A stretch of DNA of 64,000 bases, from assembly GCF_000622385.1 (NCBI RefSeq), contig NZ_JASD01000008.1:1178001-1242000 (forward strand), written 5' to 3'. A model generated the notes under the pieces. That model saw nothing but the letters and a program-made list of their open reading frames with translations. It made no database searches and had not been told where the DNA came from. Within the stretch, counting starts at the first letter, position 1, and each line of letters opens with the position of its first letter. Of the stretch, positions 1 to 9,771 are shown one piece after another. The translations under genes were made by a program, and so were the position numbers. This stretch comes from Sulfitobacter noctilucicola. GTDB lineage: Bacteria; Pseudomonadota; Alphaproteobacteria; Rhodobacterales; Rhodobacteraceae.

Positions 1-551
1 AATATTTCGAGCGGTTTTTCCAGCTCTACGATGGCATCCATCCTCAGCAAATGCGTCCGTTTCAGCCCCTTTATGCCGTCTTCGGGCAGATCAATCACCA
101 ATGACAAGAACGATCCGTCAAATTGGAAAACATCCAAACGTAAACCATATGGGGCCAGATCTGCCTCGCGCAGGTTACGCAGTTGGCGCAGGGTCAGTTC
201 GGAAAACGCACAATCATGAAACAGGGTAACCTCGTTGCCCAGCATCGACTTGGTTTCGACCGCTGACAGGCCCGGTGTCGCAAGCGGACCACGCCACAGT
301 TCCGGCCTCCATGACCAGTCAGCATTGTGTGGCTTTGGAAAGCTGGTGGAGCCGATCATCGGCAGTGCGAGCCGTTCGTCCGCTGTATGGATCAGCTTGT
401 CGAGATGCATTTTGAGCGCACGCGCGCGGTTGCGCTGTCGGCGCAGTACCGGCAGTTCCGTCTTGGATGCACGTTGTGCTGCTTTGGCCCATCGCTGGAT
501 ATTCCGAGAGAATACGCTTCCATCGAAAAGGCCAAGGTTAATTCTGGACAT
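1..551 (-). CDS. DUF6478 family protein, 3' end outside window
   Basis: The minus-strand frame is open from an ATG at 551 to the window edge, giving the first 183 residues. The N-terminus is basic (a run of Arg/Lys around residues 18-50). It is followed by the segments WSWRPELWRGP, TLFHDCAFSELT and LRLDVFQFDGSFLSLVIDLP, which I recognise from the DUF6478 family common in Rhodobacterales. The function of that family is unknown. There is no signal peptide or membrane segment in the visible part, so it is probably cytoplasmic. The next gene on the same strand ends 138 bases upstream. No clear ribosome site is seen before the chosen start. Confidence 0.7.
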   Translation of the reverse strand, partial: MSRINLGLFDGSVFSRNIQRWAKAAQRASKTELPVLRRQRNRARALKMHLDKLIHTADERLALPMIGSTSFPKPHNADWSWRPELWRGPLATPGLSAVETKSMLGNEVTLFHDCAFSELTLRQLRNLREADLAPYGLRLDVFQFDGSFLSLVIDLPEDGIKGLKRTHLLRMDAIVELEKPLEI

Positions 552-689
552 GACCGCACGCGCCCTGATGTTTTACCGGTTCCGGCTGTTGTATCGCCGG
601 GATTGGTTTCATTCAAATAAATTGGCAACAATCCAAAGGATTAATCCAGCGATGTTGCTATCGGCGAAACAATCCTCTGGTCAGGCGTC

Positions 690-1262
690 TCAAAATCCGG
701 CTGTGGTTCCTGCGATAATCTCCAAAAGCAGGGCGCGGCCGCTGGATCCGGTTGCCCGTGCGCCTTCCGGAGCGAAAAGCGCGATGCCCATCACCTGATC
801 GTTGACCTTTACGATTCCACGCCAATGCACAGCGCTAAGGCCGTCTGCAGGTGTCGTGCCGGTCGCACGGAACGTGACATGACCGTCCTGTATTCTGGTG
901 TCTGAAACGCCGGTAAGGGACAACGCCTCAGCCGTCTGGACGGCAGTCGGCAATGTCTCCAGCGCCTTGGAAAAACTGACGGAGATCAGCCCACGGGGAG
1001 CATCGGAGGCCGCAGAAGGCGCACCAAGCGCATCGCACCGCGCCATCAGTGCAAAGTTTTGCTTCAGGCTGCTTTTATCGATGCAAAAGCCGCTTGGCGG
1101 GCGCAGCATGACAGAACCGAATGCCATGCGTGCCTGTGACAATGCAACTTTACCACTGTCTTGTGATGACGGGAGCAAGGCTCCAAGGTCGCCACCCTCG
1201 CAGCCGGCCAGCAGACCGACTGCAAGGGTGGCACCTGCTGCCTTAGAGCTCCATGTAATCAT
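690..1262 (-). CDS. Small putative outer-membrane or periplasmic lipoprotein, unknown function
   Basis: This 190-residue product begins with a basic/hydrophobic leader ending in the lipobox LLAGC (Cys21), so it is probably processed by signal peptidase II and lipid-anchored. The mature part is polar and has no repeat or motif I recognise. Its start codon lies 20 bases inside the end of ilvD on the same strand, so translation is probably coupled to ilvD or read from the same mRNA. The overlap makes the start look natural (ATG at 1262). I cannot name a family. A role with IlvD is not implied; the arrangement may only be cotranscription. Confidence 0.75.
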   Translation of the reverse strand: MITWSSKAAGATLAVGLLAGCEGGDLGALLPSSQDSGKVALSQARMAFGSVMLRPPSGFCIDKSSLKQNFALMARCDALGAPSAASDAPRGLISVSFSKALETLPTAVQTAEALSLTGVSDTRIQDGHVTFRATGTTPADGLSAVHWRGIVKVNDQVMGIALFAPEGARATGSSGRALLLEIIAGTTAGF

Positions 1263-3009
1263 GGGTTTCCGCCTTGCCGCCGGGATGTGTCACGGCACCC
1301 AGATAGGTTGGTCCGACAAGCTGGGCGTATTTCCACAGCGCGCCAGAGGCATAGTCGGTCGGGCGCGGGCCTTTCCAATTGGCTTTGCGTGCAGCGAGCT
1401 CTTCGTCGGTCAGATCAACGCTGATCGATCCGGTGATGGCGTTGAGCGTAATCATGTCGCCGTTTTCGAGCAGCCCGATGGGGCCGCCCATCGCGGCTTC
1501 GGGGCCCACGTGACCTACGCAGAAACCGCGTGTTGCACCAGAGAAACGGCCATCGGTAATCAGAGCGACTTTTTTGCCCATGCCCTGACCCGACAGGGCT
1601 GCCGTGGTCGCCAGCATCTCGCGCATACCCGGTCCGCCACGCGGCCCTTCGTTGCGGATAACAAAGACGTCGCCTTCGGAATAGGTGCGGTTTTGTACCG
1701 CCTCAAAGGCGTCCTGCTCACATTCAAAGATCAGCGCAGGGCCGGTAAAGACAATGTCTTCTTCTGCCATGCCCGCGATTTTCACGATGGCTCCCTCTGG
1801 GGCAAGGTTGCCTTTTAGACCAACAACGCCGCCGGTCTTGCTGATCGGGTTGTCGATGGTGTGAATGACCTTGCCATCCGCTTCGCGGGTGATCTTGTCC
1901 AGTTCTTCACCCAGCGAGTAACCCGATGCAGTCATACAATCGGTGTGCACCAGACCTGCTTTGCGAAGCTCATTCAGCACGACAGGCACGCCGCCCGCAT
2001 CATAAAGATCTTTCGCAACATACGCACCGCCCGGCTTCATATCGACAAAGTGGGGCGTGTCGCGGAAGATTTCGCAAACATCTTCGAGGAAGAAGTCGAT
2101 GCCCGCCTCATGCGCCATTGCAGGCAGGTGAAGGCCGGCATTGGTGGAGCCACCGGTGCAAGCCACGATGCGCGCAGCATTCTCAAACGCTTCCCTTGTG
2201 CAGATATCACGCGCGCGGATGTTCTTTTCGATCAGGTTCATCACGGCTCCACCGGAGGCGCGGCCATACTCATCGCGATCCTTGTATGGGGCCGGCATGC
2301 CGGAAGAATTCAGTAGGGCCAGACCGATCGCTTCGGACACACAGGCCATGGTATTGGCGGTGAACTGGCCACCGCAGGCACCCGCAGACGGACAGGCGAC
2401 GCGCTCAAGGATTTCAAGCTCCGCTTCGGTCATGGTGCCGGACTGGAAGTTGCCAACCGCCTCGAACATATCCTGAACTGTCAGGTCACGCTCTGCGAAT
2501 GCCTGTGGTACATCAGCGCCCTTGGGTGCTTTGCCCGGCAGGATCGACCCGCCGTAAAGGAACACGGAAGGTACATTCAGACGGATCATCGCCATCATCA
2601 TACCCGGCAGTGATTTGTCGCAGCCCGCAAGCCCAACCAGCGCGTCGTAGCAGTGGCCGCGCATGGTCAGCTCAACTGTATCGGCAATCGCATCGCGGCT
2701 TGCCAGTGACGAACGCATCCCTTCATGACCCATCGCAATGCCGTCGGTGACGGTGATCGTCGTAAATTCGCGCGGTGTACCCTGTTCTTCCTTAACGCCT
2801 TGCTTGACCGCCTGCGCCTGACGGCTCAACGCGATGTTACACGGTGCCGCTTCGTTCCAGCAGGTGGCAACACCGACCAATGGCTGGTGGATTTCCTCTT
2901 CGGTCATGCCCATCGCGTAATAATAGGACCGGTGCGGCGCGCGCGCGGGCCCTTCGGTTACATGGCGGCTGGGCAGTTTGGATTTGTCAAAGCGTTGGTT
3001 GGTGGACAT
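1243..3009 (-). CDS. ilvD: Dihydroxy-acid dehydratase
   Basis: IlvD dehydrates 2,3-dihydroxy-3-methylbutanoate (or -pentanoate) to the 2-oxo acid, the third common step of valine and isoleucine synthesis, in the cytosol with an Fe-S cluster. The 588-residue product has the expected cluster-ligand regions [17 protein letters not shown] and [14 protein letters not shown], the segment [11 protein letters not shown] that favours IlvD over the related Edd, and the C-terminal [11 protein letters not shown]. The open frame extends to 3099, but the ATG at 3009 is chosen because a GGGAGG ribosome site sits just upstream and the family begins near this point. It is divergent from the large ABC-like gene and is followed by an overlapping lipoprotein gene. 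Confidence 0.96.
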   Translation of the reverse strand: MSTNQRFDKSKLPSRHVTEGPARAPHRSYYYAMGMTEEEIHQPLVGVATCWNEAAPCNIALSRQAQAVKQGVKEEQGTPREFTTITVTDGIAMGHEGMRSSLASRDAIADTVELTMRGHCYDALVGLAGCDKSLPGMMMAMIRLNVPSVFLYGGSILPGKAPKGADVPQAFAERDLTVQDMFEAVGNFQSGTMTEAELEILERVACPSAGACGGQFTANTMACVSEAIGLALLNSSGMPAPYKDRDEYGRASGGAVMNLIEKNIRARDICTREAFENAARIVACTGGSTNAGLHLPAMAHEAGIDFFLEDVCEIFRDTPHFVDMKPGGAYVAKDLYDAGGVPVVLNELRKAGLVHTDCMTASGYSLGEELDKITREADGKVIHTIDNPISKTGGVVGLKGNLAPEGAIVKIAGMAEEDIVFTGPALIFECEQDAFEAVQNRTYSEGDVFVIRNEGPRGGPGMREMLATTAALSGQGMGKKVALITDGRFSGATRGFCVGHVGPEAAMGGPIGLLENGDMITLNAITGSISVDLTDEELAARKANWKGPRPTDYASGALWKYAQLVGPTYLGAVTHPGGKAETHDYMEL

Positions 3010-3168
3010 CAGGGCCTCCCTCGGAAATCGTGTCCGCACCGGAATAGTCGTGCGGGCGGGCTGCTGCAAGGTAAAGTGGTGATGTTGTAATGGCTGCATT
3101 CCCGCCCTACCTTGTCTGCCAAGACGTTCAGGGACATATACGCCCGCCTCTTATCCGAAAGTCCCCGT

Positions 3169-6100
3169 ATGGAACGCAGCATCTTTTCGTTTATCTGGAA
3201 GTATTCGAAGCGCGACCAGATCTACCTGTTGTTGTTCACGCTTTTTACATTCCCGTTCCTCTACGCGACGCTTGAACTTCCCAAACGTATTATCAACGAC
3301 GCCATCGGTGCCGAGCTGAGCACGATCGACGTCTTCGGCTATGCATTCACGCAAGTGCAGTTTCTGCTGATCCTTTGTTTCGCCTATCTTGCCGCTGTGC
3401 TGGTGCACGGATTGCTGAAAATGCGGTTGAATACCATGAAAGGTGTGCTGTCGGAGCGGATGCTCCGCCGCTTCCGCTACCAGTTGGTCAACCGGATGAT
3501 GCGCTTTCCGCGCAGCTATTATCAAAATACGTCGCAGGGCGAGCTGGTCAGCATGGTCACTTCAGAGGCCGAGCCTATGGGCGGGTTGATGGGAGACGCG
3601 GTGGCGCAGCCGGTTTTTCAGGCAGGCCAGATGTTGATCATTGTAGTGTTTTTGTTCCTGCAGTCGGTCTGGTTCGGGTTGGCGGGGGTCGCACTGATCC
3701 CGTTGCAGGCATGGATCATCCCAATGCTGCAACGCCAGATCAACCAGTTGAACAAGGAGCGGATTATCGAGGTGCGCCACCTGGCAGCCGAGATTGGCGA
3801 AACCGCAGCAGGCATCACGGACCTGCGCACAAATGGCGGATGGCGGTATCGGCTGGCATGGTTCACCGACCGGCTGGGGCGGCTTTTTGATATCCGTTTC
3901 CGGATCTACCAGAAAAAGTTCTTTATGAAGTTTCTCAACAACTTCATCACCCAGCTAACGCCGTTCTTCTTCTACGCCGTTGGTGGCTACCTTGCGATCA
4001 AAGGCGACATCACGGTCGGGGCGCTCGTTGCTGCCCTTGCGGCGTACAAGGACCTGAGCAGTCCGTGGAAAGAACTGCTCGCCTATTATAACCAGACGCA
4101 GGACATGGCGTTGCGTTGGGAAGTGGTAACAGACCGATTTGCCCCCGACGGGATGATGGATGCGTCCATGCTTGAAGGCACACCAGAGGAAATACCGCAT
4201 CTGCGCGGTGATGTGGTTCTGTCAAACGTGTCTGTGCGTAATGCCAGCGGTGACATGGTGCTGAACGACATTTCACTCAAAATACCGGCAGGCAGTCAGG
4301 TTGCGGTGCAGGTCACCAACCAGTCAGAGCGGACCGCGCTTTCAGAGGTATTGACCCGTGAGATCGTACCGACACGCGGTAAGGTGACCATGGCTGGGCA
4401 TGACCTATCCCAATTGCATCAGGCGGTCGTCGCCGCGCGGATCGGGTATGCGCAAACACAGCCCTACCTGTTTCAGGGCGATGTAGGTGACAATCTGTTG
4501 ATGCCGCTGATGACCAGCCCGAAGACGGTCCTGTGGGATCCCAAGCACAGCGACAGGTCCACCATTGAAGCGCGCCGCAGTGGCAACAGCCCTGACAGCA
4601 CCCGCGCCGACTGGCTTGATCCTGAAATCGCTGATCTGAACACGCGGGAAGACGTCTATAAATTCTGGTTCGAGATTACCGAAGCGCTTGGAACGGCGGA
4701 CCCGATTTTTGCGCGGATGCTCGACGCACGTATCGACCCCGAAAAACACGCTGATCTGGTCGCGCGTGTGGTCGGCCTGCGTGATGAGGTGCACGAGCGT
4801 TTGCGCGAGGAAAAGCTGGACGCCGCTGTGCACCGCTTTGACCCTGACCGCTTTAACCCCGCCGTGCCTTTGGGCGGTAACCTGATATTCGCCGCCCCTC
4901 GCCGTGATATCTCTCAAGCGGAACTCGTCGCAGAGGGCGGGTTTCTGGCGATGGTAATGGATCAGGGGTTAGGCGAGAAAGCGATCGCGATCTCCCAGAC
5001 CATTGTCGAGACGTTGCACCAGACCTTTGGGATGGACGGCACAGACCACCCGCTGTTCACAGCGTTGGGCCTGGAAGAGAGAGAATACGAACGACTGGTT
5101 GATATTGCGATGCGCCGCGCCGAGCGAGGGGACGAGGCGCTGTCATCGGAAGAATTCGCGCTGCTGATGACGGTGCCTTTCGCGTTGACAGCAGAACAAA
5201 TTGGACCTGCCTTTCCGGAAAGCTTCAAAGAAGAGATTGTGCGCATCCGCAACAGCAAAGGTTCTGCCTTGCGCGAACAGACAGCCGATCTCTTTGTGCC
5301 GGTTTCACCCGAAATCTATTTGCCGCGACTGACACTGCTGGAAAACCTGCTCTATGGTCGTATTTCTGCAATGGCGGGTCTACAGGCCGATCTGGTGCGG
5401 GATGTAGTGGCGGATGTGCTGGTCAAGCATGACCTTAAACAGATGGTTTCGCAGACCCTGTTCGATGTGCACACCGCGATCGGCGGTACTAATTTCCCTG
5501 CCGTGTTCCAGCAGCGGGCAGCTTATGGTCGGGCCCTTATCAAGCGCCCAGATGTGTTGATTTTGAACCAATCCATGACTGGACAGGACAAAGAAGCACG
5601 CGCCTTGATGCGCAACCGGATCAGCGCGCTTTTGCCAGAAACCACACAAATCTATATCGAAGACAACTTCACTGATGCGCAGGATTTCGACCTGCATGTC
5701 GAGATAAGCAACGGCAGGATCGACGGGATCGAGCGCACAGACAAGCTTGAGCAGGAAGGCGAAGCCGCAAGCGATCTGCGCCGCAAACTTCGGGTCATTC
5801 GCAAGAACGACCTGTTCGCGTCTCTGAACGGTCGTAACCAGCGTCTGCTCGCCTTCGCCGCGCAGTGGTACAAAGCCGACGAGGGGCACAAGATTTTCTC
5901 CGCAGGCCAACCGCCTGATGCGGCATACCTTTGCCTGTCCGGTAAAGCTGAGTTGGGGGCCGTCGATGAAGATGGCATCTTCCATCACGTATCGGACGTA
6001 GAACCGGGCCGTTTGATCGGTGATCTTTCGATTATTCTCGACGAGCCGCGACAGCTTGACCTTAACGCAACCGAAGAGGTGACGTTCCTGCGCATCGGAG

Positions 6101-6282
6101 CGGAGCAGTTTATGTCGGTGATCGAGAGCGACAAGGACGTACTGCTGAGTTTGCTGCGCACCGTCTCGGGACACCTGAACGGGGCTGCGGAGATTTTGAT
6201 CGCGGCAGGGATCGAGCTGCCCCGCGACATCGGCCCGCCGCCGCCACCGGTGGTAAAGCCCAGTCAGGTGCCAAACGAATGA
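3169..6282 (+). CDS. ABC exporter-like membrane protein with decayed nucleotide-binding domain and C-terminal cNMP-binding-like domain
   Basis: Numbering is from the ATG at 3169 (1037 aa); a TTG at 3112 in the same frame would add 19 residues, but no ribosome site supports it. Residues about 1-310 form an ABC exporter type membrane domain with about six hydrophobic helices. Residues about 345-870 follow the order of an ABC ATPase, but every catalytic motif is replaced. The Walker A region at 381-389 reads QVTNQSERT, with no GxGKS/T. The signature at 776-782 reads FPAVFQQ. Walker B at 795-801 ends LNQ, with no Asp-Glu. The H-loop position is Glu831. About 265 extra residues (about 445-710) are inserted after the Q-loop region. 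Residues about 897-1010 resemble a cyclic-nucleotide-binding fold, with GRLIGDLSIILDEPRQ in place of the phosphate cassette. Function unknown; probably not an active pump. The stop overlaps the next start (ATGA). Confidence 0.85.
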   Translation: MERSIFSFIWKYSKRDQIYLLLFTLFTFPFLYATLELPKRIINDAIGAELSTIDVFGYAFTQVQFLLILCFAYLAAVLVHGLLKMRLNTMKGVLSERMLRRFRYQLVNRMMRFPRSYYQNTSQGELVSMVTSEAEPMGGLMGDAVAQPVFQAGQMLIIVVFLFLQSVWFGLAGVALIPLQAWIIPMLQRQINQLNKERIIEVRHLAAEIGETAAGITDLRTNGGWRYRLAWFTDRLGRLFDIRFRIYQKKFFMKFLNNFITQLTPFFFYAVGGYLAIKGDITVGALVAALAAYKDLSSPWKELLAYYNQTQDMALRWEVVTDRFAPDGMMDASMLEGTPEEIPHLRGDVVLSNVSVRNASGDMVLNDISLKIPAGSQVAVQVTNQSERTALSEVLTREIVPTRGKVTMAGHDLSQLHQAVVAARIGYAQTQPYLFQGDVGDNLLMPLMTSPKTVLWDPKHSDRSTIEARRSGNSPDSTRADWLDPEIADLNTREDVYKFWFEITEALGTADPIFARMLDARIDPEKHADLVARVVGLRDEVHERLREEKLDAAVHRFDPDRFNPAVPLGGNLIFAAPRRDISQAELVAEGGFLAMVMDQGLGEKAIAISQTIVETLHQTFGMDGTDHPLFTALGLEEREYERLVDIAMRRAERGDEALSSEEFALLMTVPFALTAEQIGPAFPESFKEEIVRIRNSKGSALREQTADLFVPVSPEIYLPRLTLLENLLYGRISAMAGLQADLVRDVVADVLVKHDLKQMVSQTLFDVHTAIGGTNFPAVFQQRAAYGRALIKRPDVLILNQSMTGQDKEARALMRNRISALLPETTQIYIEDNFTDAQDFDLHVEISNGRIDGIERTDKLEQEGEAASDLRRKLRVIRKNDLFASLNGRNQRLLAFAAQWYKADEGHKIFSAGQPPDAAYLCLSGKAELGAVDEDGIFHHVSDVEPGRLIGDLSIILDEPRQLDLNATEEVTFLRIGAEQFMSVIESDKDVLLSLLRTVSGHLNGAAEILIAAGIELPRDIGPPPPPVVKPSQVPNE

Positions 6283-7175
6283 ACCCAAATGCCTACGCGG
6301 CCCACGCCGCCTTTATTGCACCCGCCCGCGCGCGGTCAGAGGCTTGGCGGCTGGTGGCTGGACTTGTGCTCGCATTCTTTGCCTACGTTATGCTCAACCA
6401 GATTTTCTTTCAGGTTGTCCTTGGCCTGACGTCTGCGGGAGGGGGTGGCAGTGGACAGGACTGGCTTTGGCAGGAAAGCGCGCCTGCCATGTACGTGCTG
6501 TTGTTCAGTTTCGCATTTATGAGCGTCGGTGCCGGTCTGAGTGTCCGTCTGCTGCATGACCGCTCTTTCGCGAGCCTTCTTGGGCCGAAAGATAGACTGC
6601 GCCGCGATTTTCGTGCGACTTTCGTCATGGTCGCGGGGATTACATTGCTTATTTTTATAGCCCCGCCTTGGGATATGGGCGCGGATTATGTGCCAAACAT
6701 GCCGCTTGGCAAATGGTTGGTCCTGTTCGTCCCCTCCCTGTTTTTTATTCTGATCCAGACCAGCGCCGAGGAGATCGTTTTTCGCGGTTATGTCCAGCAG
6801 CAGCTTGCGGCGCGATTTGACCACCCGCTGATCTGGATGGTTTTGCCATCAGTACTGTTTGCGCTTGGGCATTACCTGCCTGATATGGCTGGAGAAAACG
6901 CGATTTGGATTGCCGTCTGGGCCGGTCTTTTCGGCATTCTGATGGCCGATCTGACGGCACGGTCCGGTTCACTGGGGCCTGCCATTGCGGTGCATTTCAT
7001 TAACAATGTTTCGGCATTTATGTTTATATCGTTGCCGGACGAAATGACGGGTCTTGCGCTTTATCTCACGCCATTTGGTATGGACGATCCGGCAATTCTG
7101 CGCACGTGGCTGCCAGTTGATTTCGCCATGATGATCGTGCTTTGGCTTGCCGCGCGACTGGCAATCAGGCGTTGA
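6279..7175 (+). CDS. CPBP family intramembrane glutamic endopeptidase
   Basis: This 298-residue polytopic protein has the three conserved motifs of the CPBP (CAAX-protease and bacteriocin-processing) family: EEIVFR at 164-169, FALGH at 194-198 and HFINN at 239-243. These supply the catalytic Glu pair, Arg, His and His/Asn expected inside the membrane. About seven or eight hydrophobic helices are visible. The substrate is unknown; bacterial members process prenylated or small membrane proteins or act in bacteriocin immunity. The start ATG overlaps the stop of the preceding pseudo-ABC gene (ATGA), so the two are almost certainly translated together, which suggests a shared process. Confidence 0.9.
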   Translation: MNPNAYAAHAAFIAPARARSEAWRLVAGLVLAFFAYVMLNQIFFQVVLGLTSAGGGGSGQDWLWQESAPAMYVLLFSFAFMSVGAGLSVRLLHDRSFASLLGPKDRLRRDFRATFVMVAGITLLIFIAPPWDMGADYVPNMPLGKWLVLFVPSLFFILIQTSAEEIVFRGYVQQQLAARFDHPLIWMVLPSVLFALGHYLPDMAGENAIWIAVWAGLFGILMADLTARSGSLGPAIAVHFINNVSAFMFISLPDEMTGLALYLTPFGMDDPAILRTWLPVDFAMMIVLWLAARLAIRR

Positions 7176-7233
7176 TTGCATTTCTTCCACTCACGGCTTA
7201 TCTCAAAGCCAGTAAAGCCATCAGGGGCCCTGC

Positions 7234-8193
7234 ATGAACTGGATCTCGAACTACGTCCGTCCACGGATCAACTCCATCTTCTCGCGCCGCGAGACGCCAG
7301 ATAATCTTTGGACCAAATGCGATGATTGCGGCACAATGCTGTTCCACCGGGAGGTATCGGACAATCTGAATGTCTGTACCAACTGTGGTCATCACATGCC
7401 GATCACGCCACGTGCCCGGTTGACGGCCCTTTTTGACGGTGGCTTGTTTTCCGAGATCAGCGTTCCGGCACCGACGCCGGACCCGTTGCATTTCCGCGAC
7501 CAGAAAAAATATCCGGATCGTCTGCGTGCCGCGCAAAAGCAGACAGGTGAAGCTGAAGCGATGCTTGTGGCCACCGGAGAGATTGGGCGCACCCCGATCG
7601 TTGCGGCCTGTCAGGACTTTTCCTTTATGGCGGGTTCAATGGGGATGTATGTCGGGAACGCGATCATCGCCGCCGCGACAGAAGCGGTGAAACTCAAGCG
7701 TCCGCTGATCCTGTTTTCTGCCGCCGGTGGTGCGCGGATGCAGGAAGGCATCCTGTCCTTGATGCAAATGCCGCGTACAACGGTTGCGGTGCAGATGCTG
7801 AAAGAAGCGGGTCTGCCCTATATCGTCGTACTGACACATCCGACGACCGGTGGTGTAACCGCGAGCTATGCAATGCTGGGCGACGTACATATCGCAGAAC
7901 CGAATGCCCTGATTTGTTTCGCAGGCCCGCGCGTGATCGAACAGACGATCCGTGAAAAGCTGCCGGACGGTTTTCAGCGCGCTGAATACCTGCTCGACCA
8001 CGGGATGCTGGACCGCGTGACCCCCCGCACCGAATTGCGCGACGAGCTGATCAATATCACCCGCATGTTGCTGGGCCTGCCGCCTGCCGTACGCGGCGAT
8101 CTGCCCCCGCCGCAAGATCCCGGCGAGCTGGAGCACGCTTTGTCAGACGAGACCGATGAAGGCGCGGTCAAAGCGGCCCCTGACAAGGGATGA
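7234..8193 (+). CDS. accD: Acetyl-CoA carboxylase carboxyltransferase subunit beta
   Basis: AccD is the zinc-containing beta half of the carboxyltransferase that passes CO2 from biotin to acetyl-CoA, making malonyl-CoA for fatty acid synthesis; its partner AccA is not in this window. The 319-residue product begins with the four-cysteine zinc ribbon (Cys29, Cys32, Cys48, Cys51) and continues with a crotonase-type core, including SAAGGARMQEG and TTGGVTASYAMLGD. The start has the usual family N-terminus. The stop overlaps the folC start (ATGA), the accD-folC pairing seen in many proteobacteria. Confidence 0.97.
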   Translation: MNWISNYVRPRINSIFSRRETPDNLWTKCDDCGTMLFHREVSDNLNVCTNCGHHMPITPRARLTALFDGGLFSEISVPAPTPDPLHFRDQKKYPDRLRAAQKQTGEAEAMLVATGEIGRTPIVAACQDFSFMAGSMGMYVGNAIIAAATEAVKLKRPLILFSAAGGARMQEGILSLMQMPRTTVAVQMLKEAGLPYIVVLTHPTTGGVTASYAMLGDVHIAEPNALICFAGPRVIEQTIREKLPDGFQRAEYLLDHGMLDRVTPRTELRDELINITRMLLGLPPAVRGDLPPPQDPGELEHALSDETDEGAVKAAPDKG

Positions 8194-9464
8194 CGGCGGA
8201 AACATCTGACCACATCCTTGAACGGATGATGGCTTTGCACCCCAAGGTGATCGACCTGACACTGGGACGGATGTTCCGGCTGCTCGAGGCATTGGGAAAC
8301 CCGCAGAACAAATTGCCGCCGGTGATCCATATCGCAGGCACAAACGGCAAGGGGTCGACCCAAGCGATGATCCGCGCTGGATTGGAAGCATCCGGCAAGA
8401 CGGTGCATGCCTATACCTCGCCGCATCTGGCGCGGTTCCATGAACGGATTCGTCTGGCAGGAGAATTGATATCCGAAGATGCGCTTACCGCAGTGCTGGA
8501 TGAATGCTATGCCGCCAATGGTGGCGAAACGATCACCTATTTCGAAATCACGACGGCTGCTGCGCTGTTGGCATTTTCGCGGACGTTGGCAGATTATACA
8601 CTGCTGGAAGTCGGTCTTGGCGGCCGCCTTGACGCGACCAATGTGATGGACAGCGTCGCGCTCAGCATCATCACCCCTGTTTCAATCGACCACACGCAGT
8701 TTCTGGGCGAGACTTTGCCAGAAATTGCAGGTGAAAAGGCTGGTATCATTAAGCGCGGTGTCCCTTGCGTCGTCGGTCCGCAGGAAGAGGCGGGGCTGGA
8801 CGTCATTGAACAAACTGCTGCGCGTCTTGGTGCACCTCTTTTGGCCTACGGCCAGCAATGGCATGTCGGGATGGAGGCGGGCAGGTTGGTTTATCAGGAT
8901 GAAACCGGACTTCTCGATTTACCCTTGCCGAACCTGCCGGGTGCCCACCAAGTCATGAACGCCGGTGCCGCGCTTGCTGCTTTGCGGCATTTCGGCTGTG
9001 ATGAAGCGGCCTGCGAGGCGGCGGTGACCCAAGCGTTCTGGCCAGCGCGCATGCAACGCCTGAAAACCGGCGTGCTGACCGAGATTGCTCCTCAAGCGGA
9101 GCTTTGGTTGGATGGTGGTCATAACGCATCTGCCGGTCAGGCAATTGCCGATTTGCTGGCGACGGGGCCCGCGCGCCCGATGCATCTGATCTGCGGCATG
9201 CTGAATACCAAAGACATCGCAGGCTACATGCGACCCTTGGCGAAACAGGCAAAGACGCTTCATGCTGTTTCTATCCCCGGTGAGGCGGCCACCTTGTCAG
9301 CACAAGAGACAGCAGCCGCAGCCAGAGATGTGGGCATGACGGCCTTTGAGGCCGAAAGCGTTGAAGCGGCCTTGCGCGATATTATCGCCCAAGACCCTCA
9401 GGCGCGGGTACTGATTTGCGGTTCTCTTTATCTGGCTGGTGCAGTTTTGCGTCAGAACGGGTAA
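8190..9464 (+). CDS. folC: Bifunctional folylpolyglutamate synthase / dihydrofolate synthase
   Basis: FolC adds glutamate to dihydropteroate and to reduced folates using ATP. The 424-residue product has the Mur-ligase-like P-loop GTNGKGST at 50-57, the folate-side segment YTSPHLARFHERI, the GLGGRLDATN motif and the second-domain LWLDGGHNASA. Length is normal for the family. It overlaps accD by four bases and is followed after 102 bases by a small membrane protein gene on the same strand. Confidence 0.96.
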   Translation: MTAETSDHILERMMALHPKVIDLTLGRMFRLLEALGNPQNKLPPVIHIAGTNGKGSTQAMIRAGLEASGKTVHAYTSPHLARFHERIRLAGELISEDALTAVLDECYAANGGETITYFEITTAAALLAFSRTLADYTLLEVGLGGRLDATNVMDSVALSIITPVSIDHTQFLGETLPEIAGEKAGIIKRGVPCVVGPQEEAGLDVIEQTAARLGAPLLAYGQQWHVGMEAGRLVYQDETGLLDLPLPNLPGAHQVMNAGAALAALRHFGCDEAACEAAVTQAFWPARMQRLKTGVLTEIAPQAELWLDGGHNASAGQAIADLLATGPARPMHLICGMLNTKDIAGYMRPLAKQAKTLHAVSIPGEAATLSAQETAAAARDVGMTAFEAESVEAALRDIIAQDPQARVLICGSLYLAGAVLRQNG

Positions 9465-9566
9465 TTTTAACTTCTCGTGGTCCCGCAAAGGGCGAAAATC
9501 TTCTATATTCGGGGCAATTCAGATGCGCTGCTGCGGCGCTAATACTGGAATCCACCGAGGAAGAGC

Positions 9567-9761
9567 ATGATGAAACAAGAGGATAACGCTGCCCAAACAC
9601 CGTCTGGCTCCAAGGACCGTCGCGGTTTTTCACAGATCATTTTTATTTTGATCGGACTTGGTATTATCGGCGGCGGGCTTTGGACGCTGTATATGGGCGA
9701 TGCGCCTTACCATCCCGAAGATGTCGTGACGCGCGGCGATACCGTTACCGTCACAGACTAG
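9567..9761 (+). CDS. Small single-pass membrane protein, unknown function
   Basis: The 64-residue product has a polar, charged N-terminus (residues 1-22), one hydrophobic segment (about 23-42, IIFILIGLGIIGGGLWTLYM) and a short acidic tail. A ribosome-site-like GAGGAAGAG lies just upstream of two adjacent ATG codons; either could start the protein. It is convergent with zapE, leaving only 10 bases between stops. I recognise no family; similar short membrane proteins are often seen after folC in Rhodobacterales, from general memory only. Topology is probably N-in. Confidence 0.7.
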   Translation: MMKQEDNAAQTPSGSKDRRGFSQIIFILIGLGIIGGGLWTLYMGDAPYHPEDVVTRGDTVTVTD

Positions 9762-9771
9762 TCCGGGCCGA

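Noticed and set aside
898..1818. A 306-codon frame on the plus strand
   Set aside because: It is antisense to the lipoprotein and ilvD genes; no domain is visible.
5380..6288. A 302-codon frame on the minus strand
   Set aside because: It is antisense to the ABC-like gene, whose frame is intact over 1037 codons and contains recognisable domains.
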